The notes under the pieces were generated by a model, which was given only the letters and a program-made list of their open reading frames with translations, was not told the DNA's origin and did not search any database. Source: Nocardia tengchongensis (GTDB lineage Bacteria > Actinomycetota > Actinomycetes > Mycobacteriales > Mycobacteriaceae). Taken from it: a stretch of 64,000 nt of DNA. The stretch covers positions 2,480,001 through 2,544,000 of the forward strand of contig NZ_CP074371.1 of NCBI RefSeq assembly GCF_018362975.1, given 5' to 3'. Position 1 is the stretch's first letter; each line of letters opens with the position of its first letter. Of the stretch, positions 14,126 through 23,410 are shown one piece after another. Made by a program: the position numbers and the translations under genes.

Positions 14126-16381
14126 ATGTCGACCATCACCGGCGTCGCGGACGATGCGGCCTTGCCCGGCAGCGGCAACGCGGCCGGGGACAGTGACGCG
14201 GCGGTACCCGAGGGCACGCGCGCGAGATGGTCGGCGCTGATGGCCCCGCCCGGGCGGCCCCGCTGGGACCGGCCCGCCACGCTCGCGCTGTTGATCGGCA
14301 CGGCCGTCGTCTACGTCTGGGGACTCGGCAGCGCGGGCTGGGGCAACGGCTATTACGGCGCGGCCGTCCAGTCGGGCACGCAGAGCTGGAAGGCGTTGTT
14401 GTTTGCCTCCCTCGATCCGCAGAACTCCATCACCGTCGACAAGCCGCCCGCCGCGATGTGGGTGATGGCCTTGTCCGGCCGTGTCTTCGGCTTCAACTCC
14501 TGGTCGATGTTCGTGCCGCAGGCCCTCATGGGCGTGGCCGCGGTGGCGCTGCTCATCGCCGCGGTGCGCCGCTGGGCCGGCTCGGCCGCCGCGCTCATCG
14601 CCGGGGCCGGGCTCGCGCTCACTCCGGTGGCGGCCATGATGTTCCGCTTCAACAACCCCGACGCGCTCATGCTTCTGCTGCTGGTGGCCGCCGCCTACTG
14701 CACGGTGCGCTCCATCGACGCTGCGGGAGAACGCTTCTGGTCGGCCGGCACCGGCTGGCTGGTCGGCGCGGGCGTGCTCATGGGCTTCGGCTTCCTGGCC
14801 AAGATGATGCAGGCGTTCCTGGTGCTGCCCGGCCTGGCCCTGGTGGTTTTGGTGGCCGGTGCGGGCGGATGGCGTACGCGCATCACGCGATTGGCGTCCG
14901 CCGGTGTCGCGCTGGTGCTGTCCGCGGGCTGGTATGTGGCGCTGGTCGAACTGTGGCCCGCCGGATCCCGGCCGTACATCGGCGGGTCCACCAGCAACAG
15001 CCTGTGGGAACTGGCCGTCGACTACAACGGCCTGGGCCGAATCCTGGGCAATCACAACGGCGGTGGCGGCGGTCCCCGGCCCACCCCGTCGGCGCTGCCC
15101 ACCCCGTCGGCGCTGCCCACGCCGTCCACCCTGCCCACCCCGACCGGATTGCCGACCTCCTCGGTCGTACCCACCCCGGGCGCGGGCCCGGATCTATCCC
15201 AGATGCGCGGCGGCTTCGGCGGATTCGGGTCGCAGCCCGGCATCACCCGCCTGTTCTCCGGTGAGCTGGCCACCGAATTCTCGTGGCTGCTGCCCGCCGC
15301 CCTGATCGCGCTCGTCGCGGGGCTGTGGCTGACCCGCAAACAGCCGCGCACCGACCGCGTCCGCGCGGGCCTGCTGCTGTGGGGCGGCTGGCTGCTGGTC
15401 ACCGCCGTCGTGCTCAGCTACATGAGCCGCAGCTTCCACTCGTACTACGCGATGGAGCTGGTGCCCGGCATGGCCGCCGTGCTCGGCATCGGCGCGACCC
15501 AATTGTGGCAGCGCCGAACCCATGTCGCGGCCCGCGCGACCCTGTCGGTCATGTCTCTGGCCACCGGAGGCTGGTCGTTCGTGCTGCTGCACCGCACCCC
15601 CGACTGGCTGCCGTGGCTGCGCTGGACCCTGGTGGCCCTGGCGGTCGTCGCCGCGGCCGCGCTGTGGGTCACCCCGAAGCTGCCGCGCTTCGCGCTCGCC
15701 ATCGGCCTGTTCGCCTTGCTCGCCGGACTCCTCGGCCCGACCGCCTACACCCTCGAGACCGTCGCCGGAGTGCACAACGGCGGCAGCCCGACCGCGGGCC
15801 CCGCGCGCAGCCAGCGCGGCGGACCCGGCCAGAACGGCGGTGGCCCCGGCCAATCCGGCGGCGGCCAGCGCGGCGGCGGCGTCGCCGATCCGCAGATCGC
15901 CGCCCTCGTCGAGGACAGTGACACCCGCTGGGCGGCGGCCGCGATCGGCGCGCAGGACGTCAGCACCCTCGAATTGACCACAGGCAAGGCGCTGCTCGCG
16001 ATCGGCGGCTTCAGCGGCCGCGATCCGTCGCCGACCCTGGCCCAGTTCCAGCAGTACGTCGCCGACCACCAGATCGGCTACCTGCTGGTCCGGCAGCGCC
16101 AGAACGACGAATCCAGGTCCGGCGGCACGCCGAATCAGGGGCAGCCGAACAACTCCCAGCCCGGCGGCAACCATTCCGGCGAGGGGCGTCAGCCGCACCA
16201 GAACCAGACTGGGGCGGGTCAGCAGCCGACCCAGCAGCCGGGTCAGCCCGGCGGACAGTGGCAGGGTGGCCCGGGCTCGGACAGCAACGGATCCACCGGC
16301 GCCGAGATCACCGCCTGGGTGAAGGACAACTACCCGGTCACCACGGTCGGCAACGTGGAGGTCTACACCCTCACCAAGTAG
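14126..16381 (+). CDS. GT39-family polyprenyl-phosphate-dependent mannosyltransferase-like membrane protein
   Basis: The protein has 751 residues and about a dozen hydrophobic helices. The first extracellular loop carries the GT39/ArnT-like motif (YYGAAVQSGTQSWKALLFASLDPQNSITVDKPP), with SITVDKPP typical of YkcA/B-type enzymes. FRFNNPDALMLLLLVAAAY follows. A Pro/Thr/Ser repeat (units of PTPSAL) is inserted at ~319-352, and Gly/Gln-rich linkers flank a soluble C-terminal domain (~585-750, IAALVEDSDTRWAAAAIGAQ ... ITAWVKDNYPVTTVGNVEVYTL). The family transfers sugar from polyprenyl phosphate to cell-envelope acceptors. The acceptor is unknown. Confidence 0.9.
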   Translation: MSTITGVADDAALPGSGNAAGDSDAAVPEGTRARWSALMAPPGRPRWDRPATLALLIGTAVVYVWGLGSAGWGNGYYGAAVQSGTQSWKALLFASLDPQNSITVDKPPAAMWVMALSGRVFGFNSWSMFVPQALMGVAAVALLIAAVRRWAGSAAALIAGAGLALTPVAAMMFRFNNPDALMLLLLVAAAYCTVRSIDAAGERFWSAGTGWLVGAGVLMGFGFLAKMMQAFLVLPGLALVVLVAGAGGWRTRITRLASAGVALVLSAGWYVALVELWPAGSRPYIGGSTSNSLWELAVDYNGLGRILGNHNGGGGGPRPTPSALPTPSALPTPSTLPTPTGLPTSSVVPTPGAGPDLSQMRGGFGGFGSQPGITRLFSGELATEFSWLLPAALIALVAGLWLTRKQPRTDRVRAGLLLWGGWLLVTAVVLSYMSRSFHSYYAMELVPGMAAVLGIGATQLWQRRTHVAARATLSVMSLATGGWSFVLLHRTPDWLPWLRWTLVALAVVAAAALWVTPKLPRFALAIGLFALLAGLLGPTAYTLETVAGVHNGGSPTAGPARSQRGGPGQNGGGPGQSGGGQRGGGVADPQIAALVEDSDTRWAAAAIGAQDVSTLELTTGKALLAIGGFSGRDPSPTLAQFQQYVADHQIGYLLVRQRQNDESRSGGTPNQGQPNNSQPGGNHSGEGRQPHQNQTGAGQQPTQQPGQPGGQWQGGPGSDSNGSTGAEITAWVKDNYPVTTVGNVEVYTLTK
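15080..15187 (+). repeat. 18-bp tandem repeat inside the GT39 gene
   Basis: The unit CCCACCCCGTCGGCGCTG occurs exactly twice (15080-15097, 15098-15115) and in degenerate form to 15187. It encodes PTPSAL-type hexapeptides. Being a multiple of three, copy-number change would keep the frame. Confidence 0.85.
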
Positions 16382-16399
16382 TACGGCGCCCAGCCGCTT

Positions 16400-16590
16400 T
16401 CGATATTCGCGAGCATGCACTCGTGCAGGCACCGTTCACGGAGCGTGTTGTGGCGCTCCGTGACCTGCCCGATTGCTCGGACAGGGTTGGCCCGTAACCG
16501 CAGTTTCGGGTCTTCCCGTGGCGGTACCGCTGCCCGGCGGACCGGGTCTGACACGGTTTCCATCGGGCATGTTTACCGTCCCGCCGCAAC
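16400..16590 (-). ncRNA. Candidate omega/reRNA over the tnpB 3' end
   Basis: TnpB proteins use a guide RNA transcribed from the tnpB 3' end and right end. Here the last codons and stop overlap a perfect 8-bp hairpin (ACGGAGCG at 16438-16445 with CGCTCCGT at 16454-16461). The preceding ~60 codons encode a low-complexity tail typical of overlap with such RNA. Boundaries are guesses. Confidence 0.35.
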
Positions 16591-17824
16591 TCTGCGTGGA
16601 CGCCAATGCCGCCAGATTCCGGGCGGCGTTGAGATCGCGATCGAGCGCGAGACCGCACCGATCGCAGACGAATACCCGCTCGGACAGCGCCAGCTTGGCT
16701 TTCACCGCACTGCACGAGGGAGACGAGCAAGTTCGGGAACTGGGATAGAACCGATTCGCCACCACAAGCGTGCCGCCGTGGCGTCGGGTCTTGTAGGCGA
16801 GTTGCCGCCGCAACTCGCTGAACCCAGCGTCTGCGATGTGTTTCGCCAGCCGTCGGTTCTTCAACATTCCGGCGACATTGAGATCCTCTACGACGATTGT
16901 GCCGTAGCGGGCGGCCAACGCGGTTGTGAGCTTGTGCAGGCCGTCGCGGCGAATCTCAGCGACGCGCGCCTCGAGTCGGGATGCCTTGGCGTTGGCCTTC
17001 AGCCACCGTGTCGATGGTGACACCCCGTGCCTCCGGTCAGGTCCCTGTCGTCGGGCGCGAGACCGGGATAGGCGCCGTCGCTGCCGTTGCACCCGTTGAT
17101 AGTGGCGCGGATTCGGCACTCTGGCCTCGGTATCGGTGACGCCGATCACCGGCTGGGAGACGACGGCGAGGTTTTTGACCCCCACATCAACGCCGATCCG
17201 AGCATTGGGTTGCGCTGGTTGCCGGTCATGGCGCATCACGTGGACCGTGAATGACACCCACCAGCGCCGACCCTGCCGCGATATCGTCATCGATCCCACT
17301 CGTGCGGTACCGTTCGCCAAGCGTCGCGCCAGTTTCCGGGTCGATTCACCGGTCCGGACGGACCCAACACGCGGAATCTTCACCCGACGGCACCCGTCGC
17401 CGAGGCCGTAGGAACCAGTGGTGAAGGTAAACGATTGCCGTGAGTGCTTCTTCTTCAGGCGAGGAAGCCCCATCCTCGGTCCGGATCGGGTTCCCTGCTT
17501 GGACTTGGCGTAATTGGCGAACGCGTGGGCCAACTGTGCCAGGCCTGATGCATAGGCCTCTTTGCTGTTCTCGCGCCACCACGGCGCGATGCTGTCCTTC
17601 TCTGCGTTCCATGCCCTGCGCAAGCTGTAGGCCGACAGATCGATCCATGGGGTGAGATCTTCGACCGGGACACCGTAGGTGGCCTCGGCGGCTCGCTGGT
17701 CCCAATTGGCCAGAACCTTTCGAACACCCCAGTTGGCTGCGAAGCGTGCTGCCCCGCAATGGGACCGCAACGATTGCTCCTGGTCGAACGTCGGTTCCAG
17801 CGCGAACCGGTAAGCCTGCACCAT
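16436..17824 (-). CDS. tnpB: TnpB RNA-guided nuclease (transposon-associated)
   Basis: The protein has 462 residues from ATG 17824 (MVQAYRFALEPTFDQEQSLRSH). The upstream frame stays open but is not coding in character. The RuvC residues are all present: D213 in IGVDVGVKNLAVVS, E313 in IVVEDLNVAGM and D397 in LDRDLNAARN. The zinc ribbon is C-x4-C ... CDRCG (~366-390). After the nuclease core comes a ~60-residue Gly/Pro-rich tail. It is therefore predicted active, unlike nuclease-dead TnpB derivatives. TnpB cuts the empty donor site under guide-RNA direction and favours element retention. Confidence 0.93.
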   Translation of the reverse strand: MVQAYRFALEPTFDQEQSLRSHCGAARFAANWGVRKVLANWDQRAAEATYGVPVEDLTPWIDLSAYSLRRAWNAEKDSIAPWWRENSKEAYASGLAQLAHAFANYAKSKQGTRSGPRMGLPRLKKKHSRQSFTFTTGSYGLGDGCRRVKIPRVGSVRTGESTRKLARRLANGTARVGSMTISRQGRRWWVSFTVHVMRHDRQPAQPNARIGVDVGVKNLAVVSQPVIGVTDTEARVPNPRHYQRVQRQRRRLSRSRARRQGPDRRHGVSPSTRWLKANAKASRLEARVAEIRRDGLHKLTTALAARYGTIVVEDLNVAGMLKNRRLAKHIADAGFSELRRQLAYKTRRHGGTLVVANRFYPSSRTCSSPSCSAVKAKLALSERVFVCDRCGLALDRDLNAARNLAALASTQSCGGTVNMPDGNRVRPGPPGSGTATGRPETAVTGQPCPSNRAGHGAPQHAP

Positions 17825-18181
17825 CGTCTCTGTTAACTCTTCGGATGGTGTGGAGATCGACCCGAATTCGCTCACGTGTTCGAGGTTAGGCAACTTGCCC
17901 GCGACACAACAGCCCGAAATGGGCAACACGCCAACATAATTCACCAGGTCGCCGACGCAACGTCGCTGAGCCCACGAATTGGCACGGCTCACGGGATAGC
18001 TCGAGGTGCTTTCCGGGGACTTTTCGAGTGGTGCATGCTCGTGGTATCCGGTCTGATGGAACGAAATCGACGCCGGAACCGACCAGTTCGGTGACAGGAT
18101 TTCGGTATCGGTCGATGGGCGGGGGCGGCCGTGCAAAGTTACAGTGACGGGCGAGAACTCGGGCCGGGCGGGAGGTCGGCG
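17825..18181. other. Non-coding: tnpB left flank and EmbR promoter region
   Basis: These ~357 bases carry no convincing gene. A short hairpin GCCC-GAAAT-GGGC lies near 17920. The first half is probably the left end of the tnpB element. The second half, ending in GGGAGGTCGGCG, holds the promoter and ribosome binding site of the regulator. Confidence 0.4.
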
Positions 18182-19318
18182 ATGGATGGCGTGCGGGCGC
18201 GGGTCGGGGTGCTCGGGCCGGTGCAGCTGACCATCGACGGGGTGGCGCAGCAGCTGGGCGGGCCCAAGCAGCGGGCGGTGCTGGCGTACCTGGCCATCAA
18301 CGCGAACCGGCCGGTCTCGGTGGATGCGCTGGCCAGCGCGGTCTGGGAGGACAATCCGCCGCCCGACGTGCGGGTGAGCCTGCACGCCATCATCTCCAAT
18401 CTGCGCAAACCGCTGCGCGACGGCGGCATCGACGCCCGGAACATGCTGCAGCACATGGGCACCGGATACCGCATCGTCGTCGAGGACGCGGCCTGCGATG
18501 TGTTCCGCTTCCGCACCCGCCGAGAGAGCGGATTGCGCGCCCTGGCCGCCGGCCGCTTCGCCGCCGCCACCGACGCGCTCTCCGACGCACTCGCCCAGTG
18601 GCGCGGCCCGGTGCTGTCGGACCTGCGCGGGCTCGGCTTCGCCGACGCCTACGCGGTCGCGCTCGACGACGAGCGCATCGGCGTCATCGAGGCCCGCGCC
18701 GAATCCGATATCGCGCAGGGCCGCGCCGAAGGCGTGGTCTCCGAACTGAACCTGCTGGTCCGCGACCACCCGCTGCGGGAATCGCTGTGGGAGCAGCTGA
18801 TCACCGCGCTGTACATGATCGGCCGGCAGTCCGACGCGCTGGAGGCCGCCCGCCGATTGCGCGGCATCCTCGCCGAAGAACTCGGCATCGATCCCGGGCA
18901 CCGCATCCGGGAACTGGAATCGCGCATCCTGCGTCAGGACCCGCTCAGCGTGCGGCAGGTCGCCGCCGCCTCGGCCACCCGCGCCACCACCATCGTCGAC
19001 CGCAGCTGGCACGAACCGCAGGCGTTGCTGCGCGACCGGACCGGCCACGTCTACCCGGTGGTCGGCTCGACCACCCGAATCGGTCGCCTGTCCGACAACG
19101 ACATCGCGCTGGCCGACGGCCGGGTCAGCCGCCACCACGCCCTGCTCATCGACAACGGGCACACCTGGGTGATCAAGGACCTGCACTCCTCCAACGGGGT
19201 GTATGTCGATGGTGCACGCGTCGTGGACAGCGGGTTATTGTCCGACGGAGCGGTGCTGCGCATCGGCGACACCGAACTGGTCTTCGTACTGGTTCGCGCC
19301 GATGACAACGCCGGTTGA
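18182..19318 (+). CDS. embR: EmbR-like regulator (OmpR-type DBD, BTAD, FHA)
   Basis: The protein has 378 residues from ATG 18182, preceded by GGGAGG; a GTG at 18131 is in frame. Residues ~1-95 are an OmpR/SARP winged helix (RVGVLGPVQLTIDGVAQQLGGPKQRAVLAYLAI). Residues ~100-250 are a bacterial transcriptional activation domain. Residues ~275-378 are an FHA domain with GSTTRIGRLSDNDIAL, GRVSRHHALL and SSNGVYVDGARV, which binds phosphothreonine. This is the M. tuberculosis EmbR architecture, controlled there by PknH. No Ser/Thr kinase gene lies in this window. Symbol given by architecture only. Confidence 0.85.
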   Translation: MDGVRARVGVLGPVQLTIDGVAQQLGGPKQRAVLAYLAINANRPVSVDALASAVWEDNPPPDVRVSLHAIISNLRKPLRDGGIDARNMLQHMGTGYRIVVEDAACDVFRFRTRRESGLRALAAGRFAAATDALSDALAQWRGPVLSDLRGLGFADAYAVALDDERIGVIEARAESDIAQGRAEGVVSELNLLVRDHPLRESLWEQLITALYMIGRQSDALEAARRLRGILAEELGIDPGHRIRELESRILRQDPLSVRQVAAASATRATTIVDRSWHEPQALLRDRTGHVYPVVGSTTRIGRLSDNDIALADGRVSRHHALLIDNGHTWVIKDLHSSNGVYVDGARVVDSGLLSDGAVLRIGDTELVFVLVRADDNAG

Positions 19319-19420
19319 ATTAACTGACCCTTCACCGGTGAGCCCCCTCACCGCCACGAATCCCCAAGCTCGGTCGGCGATCCTCGAAAGTAGCCGTTCC
19401 GATGCTCATTAGGGGATGCC

Positions 19421-22093
19421 ATGGATCGGAGGCGTTTTCTGAAGCACGCCGCGCACGCAGGTGGTGCGGCCGGAGCGATGTCGCTGCTCCCGCCGAGCCT
19501 GGCGCAGGCCTGGGCCGAACCCGCCCCGCCCGGCGGCTGGGATCAGATCGAGCACGTGGTGATCCTGATGCAGGAGAACCGCTCCTTCGACCACTACTAC
19601 GGGTCCATGCCCGGGGTGCGCGGCTACGCCGACCTGAACGCGCTACAACTGTCCACCGGACGCTCGGTCTTCCACCAGCCCGATGGCGGCCGCGTCGTAC
19701 TGCCGTACACCACGACCCTGCAGAACATCGACGGCACCGACCACGGAACCCGCACCGGCCACGACGCTTTCGCCGCCGGTCGGCACGACGCCTGGCTCGA
19801 GGCCAAGGGCGAGGGCACCATGGTCGGCTACGACCGCGACAGCCTGGGCTTCTACTACCAGCTCGCCGAGGCGTTCACCGTGCTCGACGGCTACCACTGC
19901 TCGGTCAACGGGCCCACCGACCCCAACCGCATGTACCTGTTCAGCGGGACCGTGGAAAACCCGCTCGCCCTGGACAATTACGCGGAGCACCTGCAGGTCT
20001 CGCTGTTCGCCGACGACATGAAACTGCGCTGGATGCGCAGCCTGCCGGTCTCCGGCATCGTCGACGCCGTCCTGGGCCTGGTGCACGGTCTCACCGGCGC
20101 GCTCCCGCCGCCCGTGGCCGCCGCGCTGGCCGGACTGGTCGGACCGCGCACCGGCAACCTGTTCCTCTACGACGCCCTGCTCGGCCCCGACGCCGGCCGC
20201 TACGTCAACGACATCATCTTCGGCCTGCCCTGGACCACCTACGCCGAACGGCTCCAGGACCGCGGTATCGGCTGGCGGGTCTATCAGGAGTGGGACAACT
20301 ACACCGACAACGCGCTCGACTTCTTCCTGCCGTTCCGTGAGGCCGCGCGCACCGCGCTCAAATACACCAACGGCGGGCGCGGGGTCGCCTTCGAGAACTT
20401 CTTCCGCTACTACGCGGACCTGGAAAAGGATCCGGGTCTCGAACCCGCGTACGCCGCGGCCCTCGAGCGCGGCATGGACGAACTGTCGGCGGGGCAGCGG
20501 GCACTGGTCGAACAGGGCTTGCTGCGTTCGCGCACCGGCACCTTGGTGGAGTCCTTCCGCACCGACGTGGCGACCGGACGACTGCCCACGGTGTCCTGGA
20601 TCGTCGCCCCCTACGTCGACTGCGAGCATCCGGTGATGGGCCCGCGCAACGGCCAGACCCTGGTCCACGGGGTGCTGGAGGCGCTCGCCGAACACCCCGA
20701 CGTCTGGAACAAGACCGTCTTCATCCTCAATTACGACGAGAACGACGGCTACTTCGACCACATCCCGCCGCCGACACCGCCGCCGGGCACACCCGGTGAA
20801 TACTTCGGCCGCCACAATGTCGGGCTGGGCGCGCGGACCCCGGCGATCATCGTGTCGCCGTGGAGCAAACAGGCGGTCTGCTCCGAACTGTTCGACCACA
20901 CCTCGGTGCTGAAATTCCTGGAGCGGGTCACCGGCGTCGCCGAGCCGAACATCAGCCCGTGGCGACGGCAGATGTGCGGAGATCTGTCCTCGCTGTTCGA
21001 CTTCGGATCGCGCCGCACCTTCGTGCTGCCCAAGGCCGCACCGCGCGCCGATCAGTCGATGTCCGGTGTCGCGCAACCACTTCCGTTCGTGCAGCGCATG
21101 CCGAAGCAGCCGACCGGCAGCCGGGCGCGGGTACCGCTGCCGTATCGGCTGCAGGCGCGATGCGCCGCCGGTGCGGACGGCGGGGTCACCCTGACCATCG
21201 ACAACGGCGGCAGCGCGGCCGTGCACTGTTCGGTGCATCCGAATGCCTTCGCCGCGGACTACACGCCGACCCGCTTCGACATCGCCGCCGGAACCTCGGT
21301 CTCGCACGACCTTCCGGCGGTGAACGGCCACTACGACTACACCGTCTACGGGCCCGACGGCTTCCAGCGCCGATTCGCCGGTGACCTCGGCGGGCCGTGC
21401 GCGGGGCTCCGCGTCACCGCCACGGCCGCGAACTCCGGGCCGCGCAAGCTCTCCTGGACCTTCGAGAACGGTGGGGCGCAGCCTGTCTCGGTGCAGGTGG
21501 TCGCCAACGCCTACCGGAACGACGGGCCCTGGATCATCGATATCGCCGCGGGCGCGACCGAACGCCGGGACATGCCCTGCGACAGCGACGCCGCGGGCGC
21601 GGGCTGGTACGACCTGTCGGTGTCAGCGTCCTCAGATGCCGGATTCCGGTGCCGGGTACGCGGATTCGTGGAGACCGGCGCGCCCGGGAACACCGCCGAC
21701 GATGCCGCGCCCTTCGACCGGTTGCTGCTGGATCGGTCCCTGTACGAGCCCGGCCGCGACCTGGTGGTCAGCTACAGCCTGGCGCGGGCGGTGGCCGGGC
21801 ATCGGCTCGCGGTCTACGCCGATCCCGGCGGCTTCACCGGCGCCGTCCCCACGACGCCGGTGCTGCGCGGTCTGGCCCTGGGCAACGGGGTGACGCGGGA
21901 CGAGGTGGTCCTCGGCGTCACCGAGCAGGACGCCCCGGGAGCCGCGGCGACGCCGGTGGCGGCCGTGCGGCAGGCGGCAGTGGTCGATGCCGTCCCGCGG
22001 CTGGGCCCGTTGCCCACCGGCTCGTACCTGGTGCATCACCTCGATGACGCGGGTCGTCCGCTGGTTCGTCCGGTGCGTTTCCGGGTGCTGTAG
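19421..22093 (+). CDS. Phosphocholine-preferring phospholipase C, Tat-exported
   Basis: The protein has 890 residues. The N-terminus MDRRRFLKHAAHAGGAAGAMSLLPPSLAQAWA carries a Tat motif. The catalytic phosphoesterase domain (~45-520) shows HVVILMQENRSFDHYYGSMPGVRGY, the metal/nucleophile region typical of the PLC/acid phosphatase superfamily, CSVNGPTDPNRMYLFSG, NYDENDGYFDHIPPP and PAIIVSPWSK. Two C-terminal DUF756-type beta domains follow (~560-780). Length and order match bacterial non-haemolytic or haemolytic PLC, and such enzymes are virulence factors in mycobacteria. It is monocistronic, with the P450 gene 81 bases after. Confidence 0.93.
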   Translation: MDRRRFLKHAAHAGGAAGAMSLLPPSLAQAWAEPAPPGGWDQIEHVVILMQENRSFDHYYGSMPGVRGYADLNALQLSTGRSVFHQPDGGRVVLPYTTTLQNIDGTDHGTRTGHDAFAAGRHDAWLEAKGEGTMVGYDRDSLGFYYQLAEAFTVLDGYHCSVNGPTDPNRMYLFSGTVENPLALDNYAEHLQVSLFADDMKLRWMRSLPVSGIVDAVLGLVHGLTGALPPPVAAALAGLVGPRTGNLFLYDALLGPDAGRYVNDIIFGLPWTTYAERLQDRGIGWRVYQEWDNYTDNALDFFLPFREAARTALKYTNGGRGVAFENFFRYYADLEKDPGLEPAYAAALERGMDELSAGQRALVEQGLLRSRTGTLVESFRTDVATGRLPTVSWIVAPYVDCEHPVMGPRNGQTLVHGVLEALAEHPDVWNKTVFILNYDENDGYFDHIPPPTPPPGTPGEYFGRHNVGLGARTPAIIVSPWSKQAVCSELFDHTSVLKFLERVTGVAEPNISPWRRQMCGDLSSLFDFGSRRTFVLPKAAPRADQSMSGVAQPLPFVQRMPKQPTGSRARVPLPYRLQARCAAGADGGVTLTIDNGGSAAVHCSVHPNAFAADYTPTRFDIAAGTSVSHDLPAVNGHYDYTVYGPDGFQRRFAGDLGGPCAGLRVTATAANSGPRKLSWTFENGGAQPVSVQVVANAYRNDGPWIIDIAAGATERRDMPCDSDAAGAGWYDLSVSASSDAGFRCRVRGFVETGAPGNTADDAAPFDRLLLDRSLYEPGRDLVVSYSLARAVAGHRLAVYADPGGFTGAVPTTPVLRGLALGNGVTRDEVVLGVTEQDAPGAAATPVAAVRQAAVVDAVPRLGPLPTGSYLVHHLDDAGRPLVRPVRFRVL

Positions 22094-22140
22094 ACCGATC
22101 CGACCGCCTGGTACATCGGGACGACTTTGCAACGAGTTCT

Positions 22141-22162
22141 AGACAGATCGTGCATTTTGTCT
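22141..22162. promoter_or_regulatory. Inverted repeat AGACA-N12-TGTCT before P450
   Basis: AGACA (22141-22145) and TGTCT (22158-22162), 13 bases before the P450 start, form a short interrupted palindrome. The same AGACA element recurs in the monooxygenase/dehydrogenase intergenic region. Possible site for the TetR encoded downstream at 23556. Confidence 0.35.
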
Positions 22163-22174
22163 TACCGTCGGTTC

Positions 22175-23410
22175 ATGAGCTCAACGGCGTCTCATACGGT
22201 GCGATACGAACTGCGTTCCGGCGAAACCTGGCGCGATCCGTATCCCATGTATTCCCAACTGCGCGAACACGATCCGGTCCACCGGGTCGTCCCCGAAGGC
22301 CGCGAATCCGACGACTTCTACGTCCTGACCCGGCACGCGGACGTGTACGCGGCCGCCCGCGAACCCGAGAACTACTCCTCGGCCTCCGGACTCACCGTCG
22401 ACTACGTGGACCTGGTGGCCGCCGGCTTCGGCGCCGCCAAGCCGTTCGTGTTCATGGACCCGCCCGACCACACCGACTTCCGCCGCCGCGTCTCCCCGGG
22501 ATTCACGCCCCGCCAGGTGAATTCGGTGGAACCCGAGGTGCGCGCCTTCGTCATCGAGCGCATCGAACGGCTGCGCGCGGCCGGCGGCGGCGACATCGTC
22601 AAGGAACTGTTCAAACCGCTGCCCACCATGGTGGTGGCGCACTACCTCGGTGTGCCGGAACAGGACCGGGGCCGCTTCGACGACTGGACCGAGAACATCG
22701 TCGGCGGCGCCGTCGCCGGAGCCGGCCTGGCCGCGGGCGACCAGAACGCCTTCACCGCGGTCGGAGAGATGGTCGGCTACTTCAGCGAACTCATCGACCG
22801 CCGCCGCCGCGAACCCGGCGACGACACCATCTCGCACCTGCTCGCCTCCGGGCTGGGGGCAGACGGTGACAACGAAGGCCTGCTTGCCATGCTCGGCTTC
22901 GCCTTCACCATGATCACCGGCGGCAACGACACCACCACCGGAAACCTCGGCGGCGCGGTGCAACTGCTCACCGCCTACCCCGAACAGCGCCGCCTGCTGG
23001 TCGAGAACCCGGCCCTCATCACCGACGCGGTCGAGGAATTCCTGCGCATGACCTCCCCGGTGCAGGGCCTGGCCCGCACCGCCACCCGCGATATCGAACT
23101 GCACGGCGTCACCATCCCCGAAGGCCGGCGCGTGCTGCTGTGCTACGGGTCCGCCAACCGTGACGAACGCGAATTCGGGCCCACCGCAGGCGAACTCGAC
23201 GTGCGCCGCAACCCCAAGCGCATCATGACCTTCAGCCACGGCCACCACCACTGCCTCGGTGCGGCCGCCGCCCGCATGGTCGCCCGGGTCGCGCTCGAGG
23301 AACTGCTGTCCCGCTGCCCCGACTTCACCGTCGACCTCGACGCCGTGCAGTGGGCCCACGGGAACTACGTGCGCTGGCCGATCTCCGTGCCGTTCCGCGC
23401 GGAGGTTTAG
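22175..23410 (+). CDS. Cytochrome P450
   Basis: The protein has 411 residues from ATG 22175 (MSSTASHTVRYELRSGETWRDPYPMY); a start 16 codons upstream is less likely. Diagnostic motifs are the I-helix oxygen-activation segment GGNDTTTGNL (~250), EEFLR (ExxR, ~290) and the heme loop FSHGHHHCLGAAAAR with the axial cysteine (~353). It is a soluble class I enzyme needing separate ferredoxin and reductase, neither of which is adjacent. The sequence resembles CYP groups acting on steroids or lipids, but the substrate is not readable. It is followed by a TetR gene and an esterase-BVMO-ADH group. Confidence 0.95.
   Translation: MSSTASHTVRYELRSGETWRDPYPMYSQLREHDPVHRVVPEGRESDDFYVLTRHADVYAAAREPENYSSASGLTVDYVDLVAAGFGAAKPFVFMDPPDHTDFRRRVSPGFTPRQVNSVEPEVRAFVIERIERLRAAGGGDIVKELFKPLPTMVVAHYLGVPEQDRGRFDDWTENIVGGAVAGAGLAAGDQNAFTAVGEMVGYFSELIDRRRREPGDDTISHLLASGLGADGDNEGLLAMLGFAFTMITGGNDTTTGNLGGAVQLLTAYPEQRRLLVENPALITDAVEEFLRMTSPVQGLARTATRDIELHGVTIPEGRRVLLCYGSANRDEREFGPTAGELDVRRNPKRIMTFSHGHHHCLGAAAARMVARVALEELLSRCPDFTVDLDAVQWAHGNYVRWPISVPFRAEV

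Larger units (their letters stand above)
16382..17950 (-). mobile_element. Solitary tnpB element (IS605/IS607 type), ends not resolved
   Basis: The interval between the GT39 stop and the EmbR-like gene is occupied by tnpB and short flanks. No tnpA or serine recombinase gene is present. The right end must lie within the 54 bases between 16382 and 16435, or inside the GT39 3' end. The left end is somewhere upstream of 17824. I could not define terminal hairpins with confidence. Confidence 0.5.

Noticed and set aside
14057..15055. Long minus-strand frame over the GT39 gene
   Set aside because: It is antisense to a membrane protein with clear family motifs; low-complexity Gly/Arg/His composition indicates a shadow frame.
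17825..19186. N-terminal ~454 codons of a long minus frame continuous with tnpB
   Set aside because: TnpB starts naturally at 17824; the upstream part is antisense to the EmbR-like gene and has no homology-like features.
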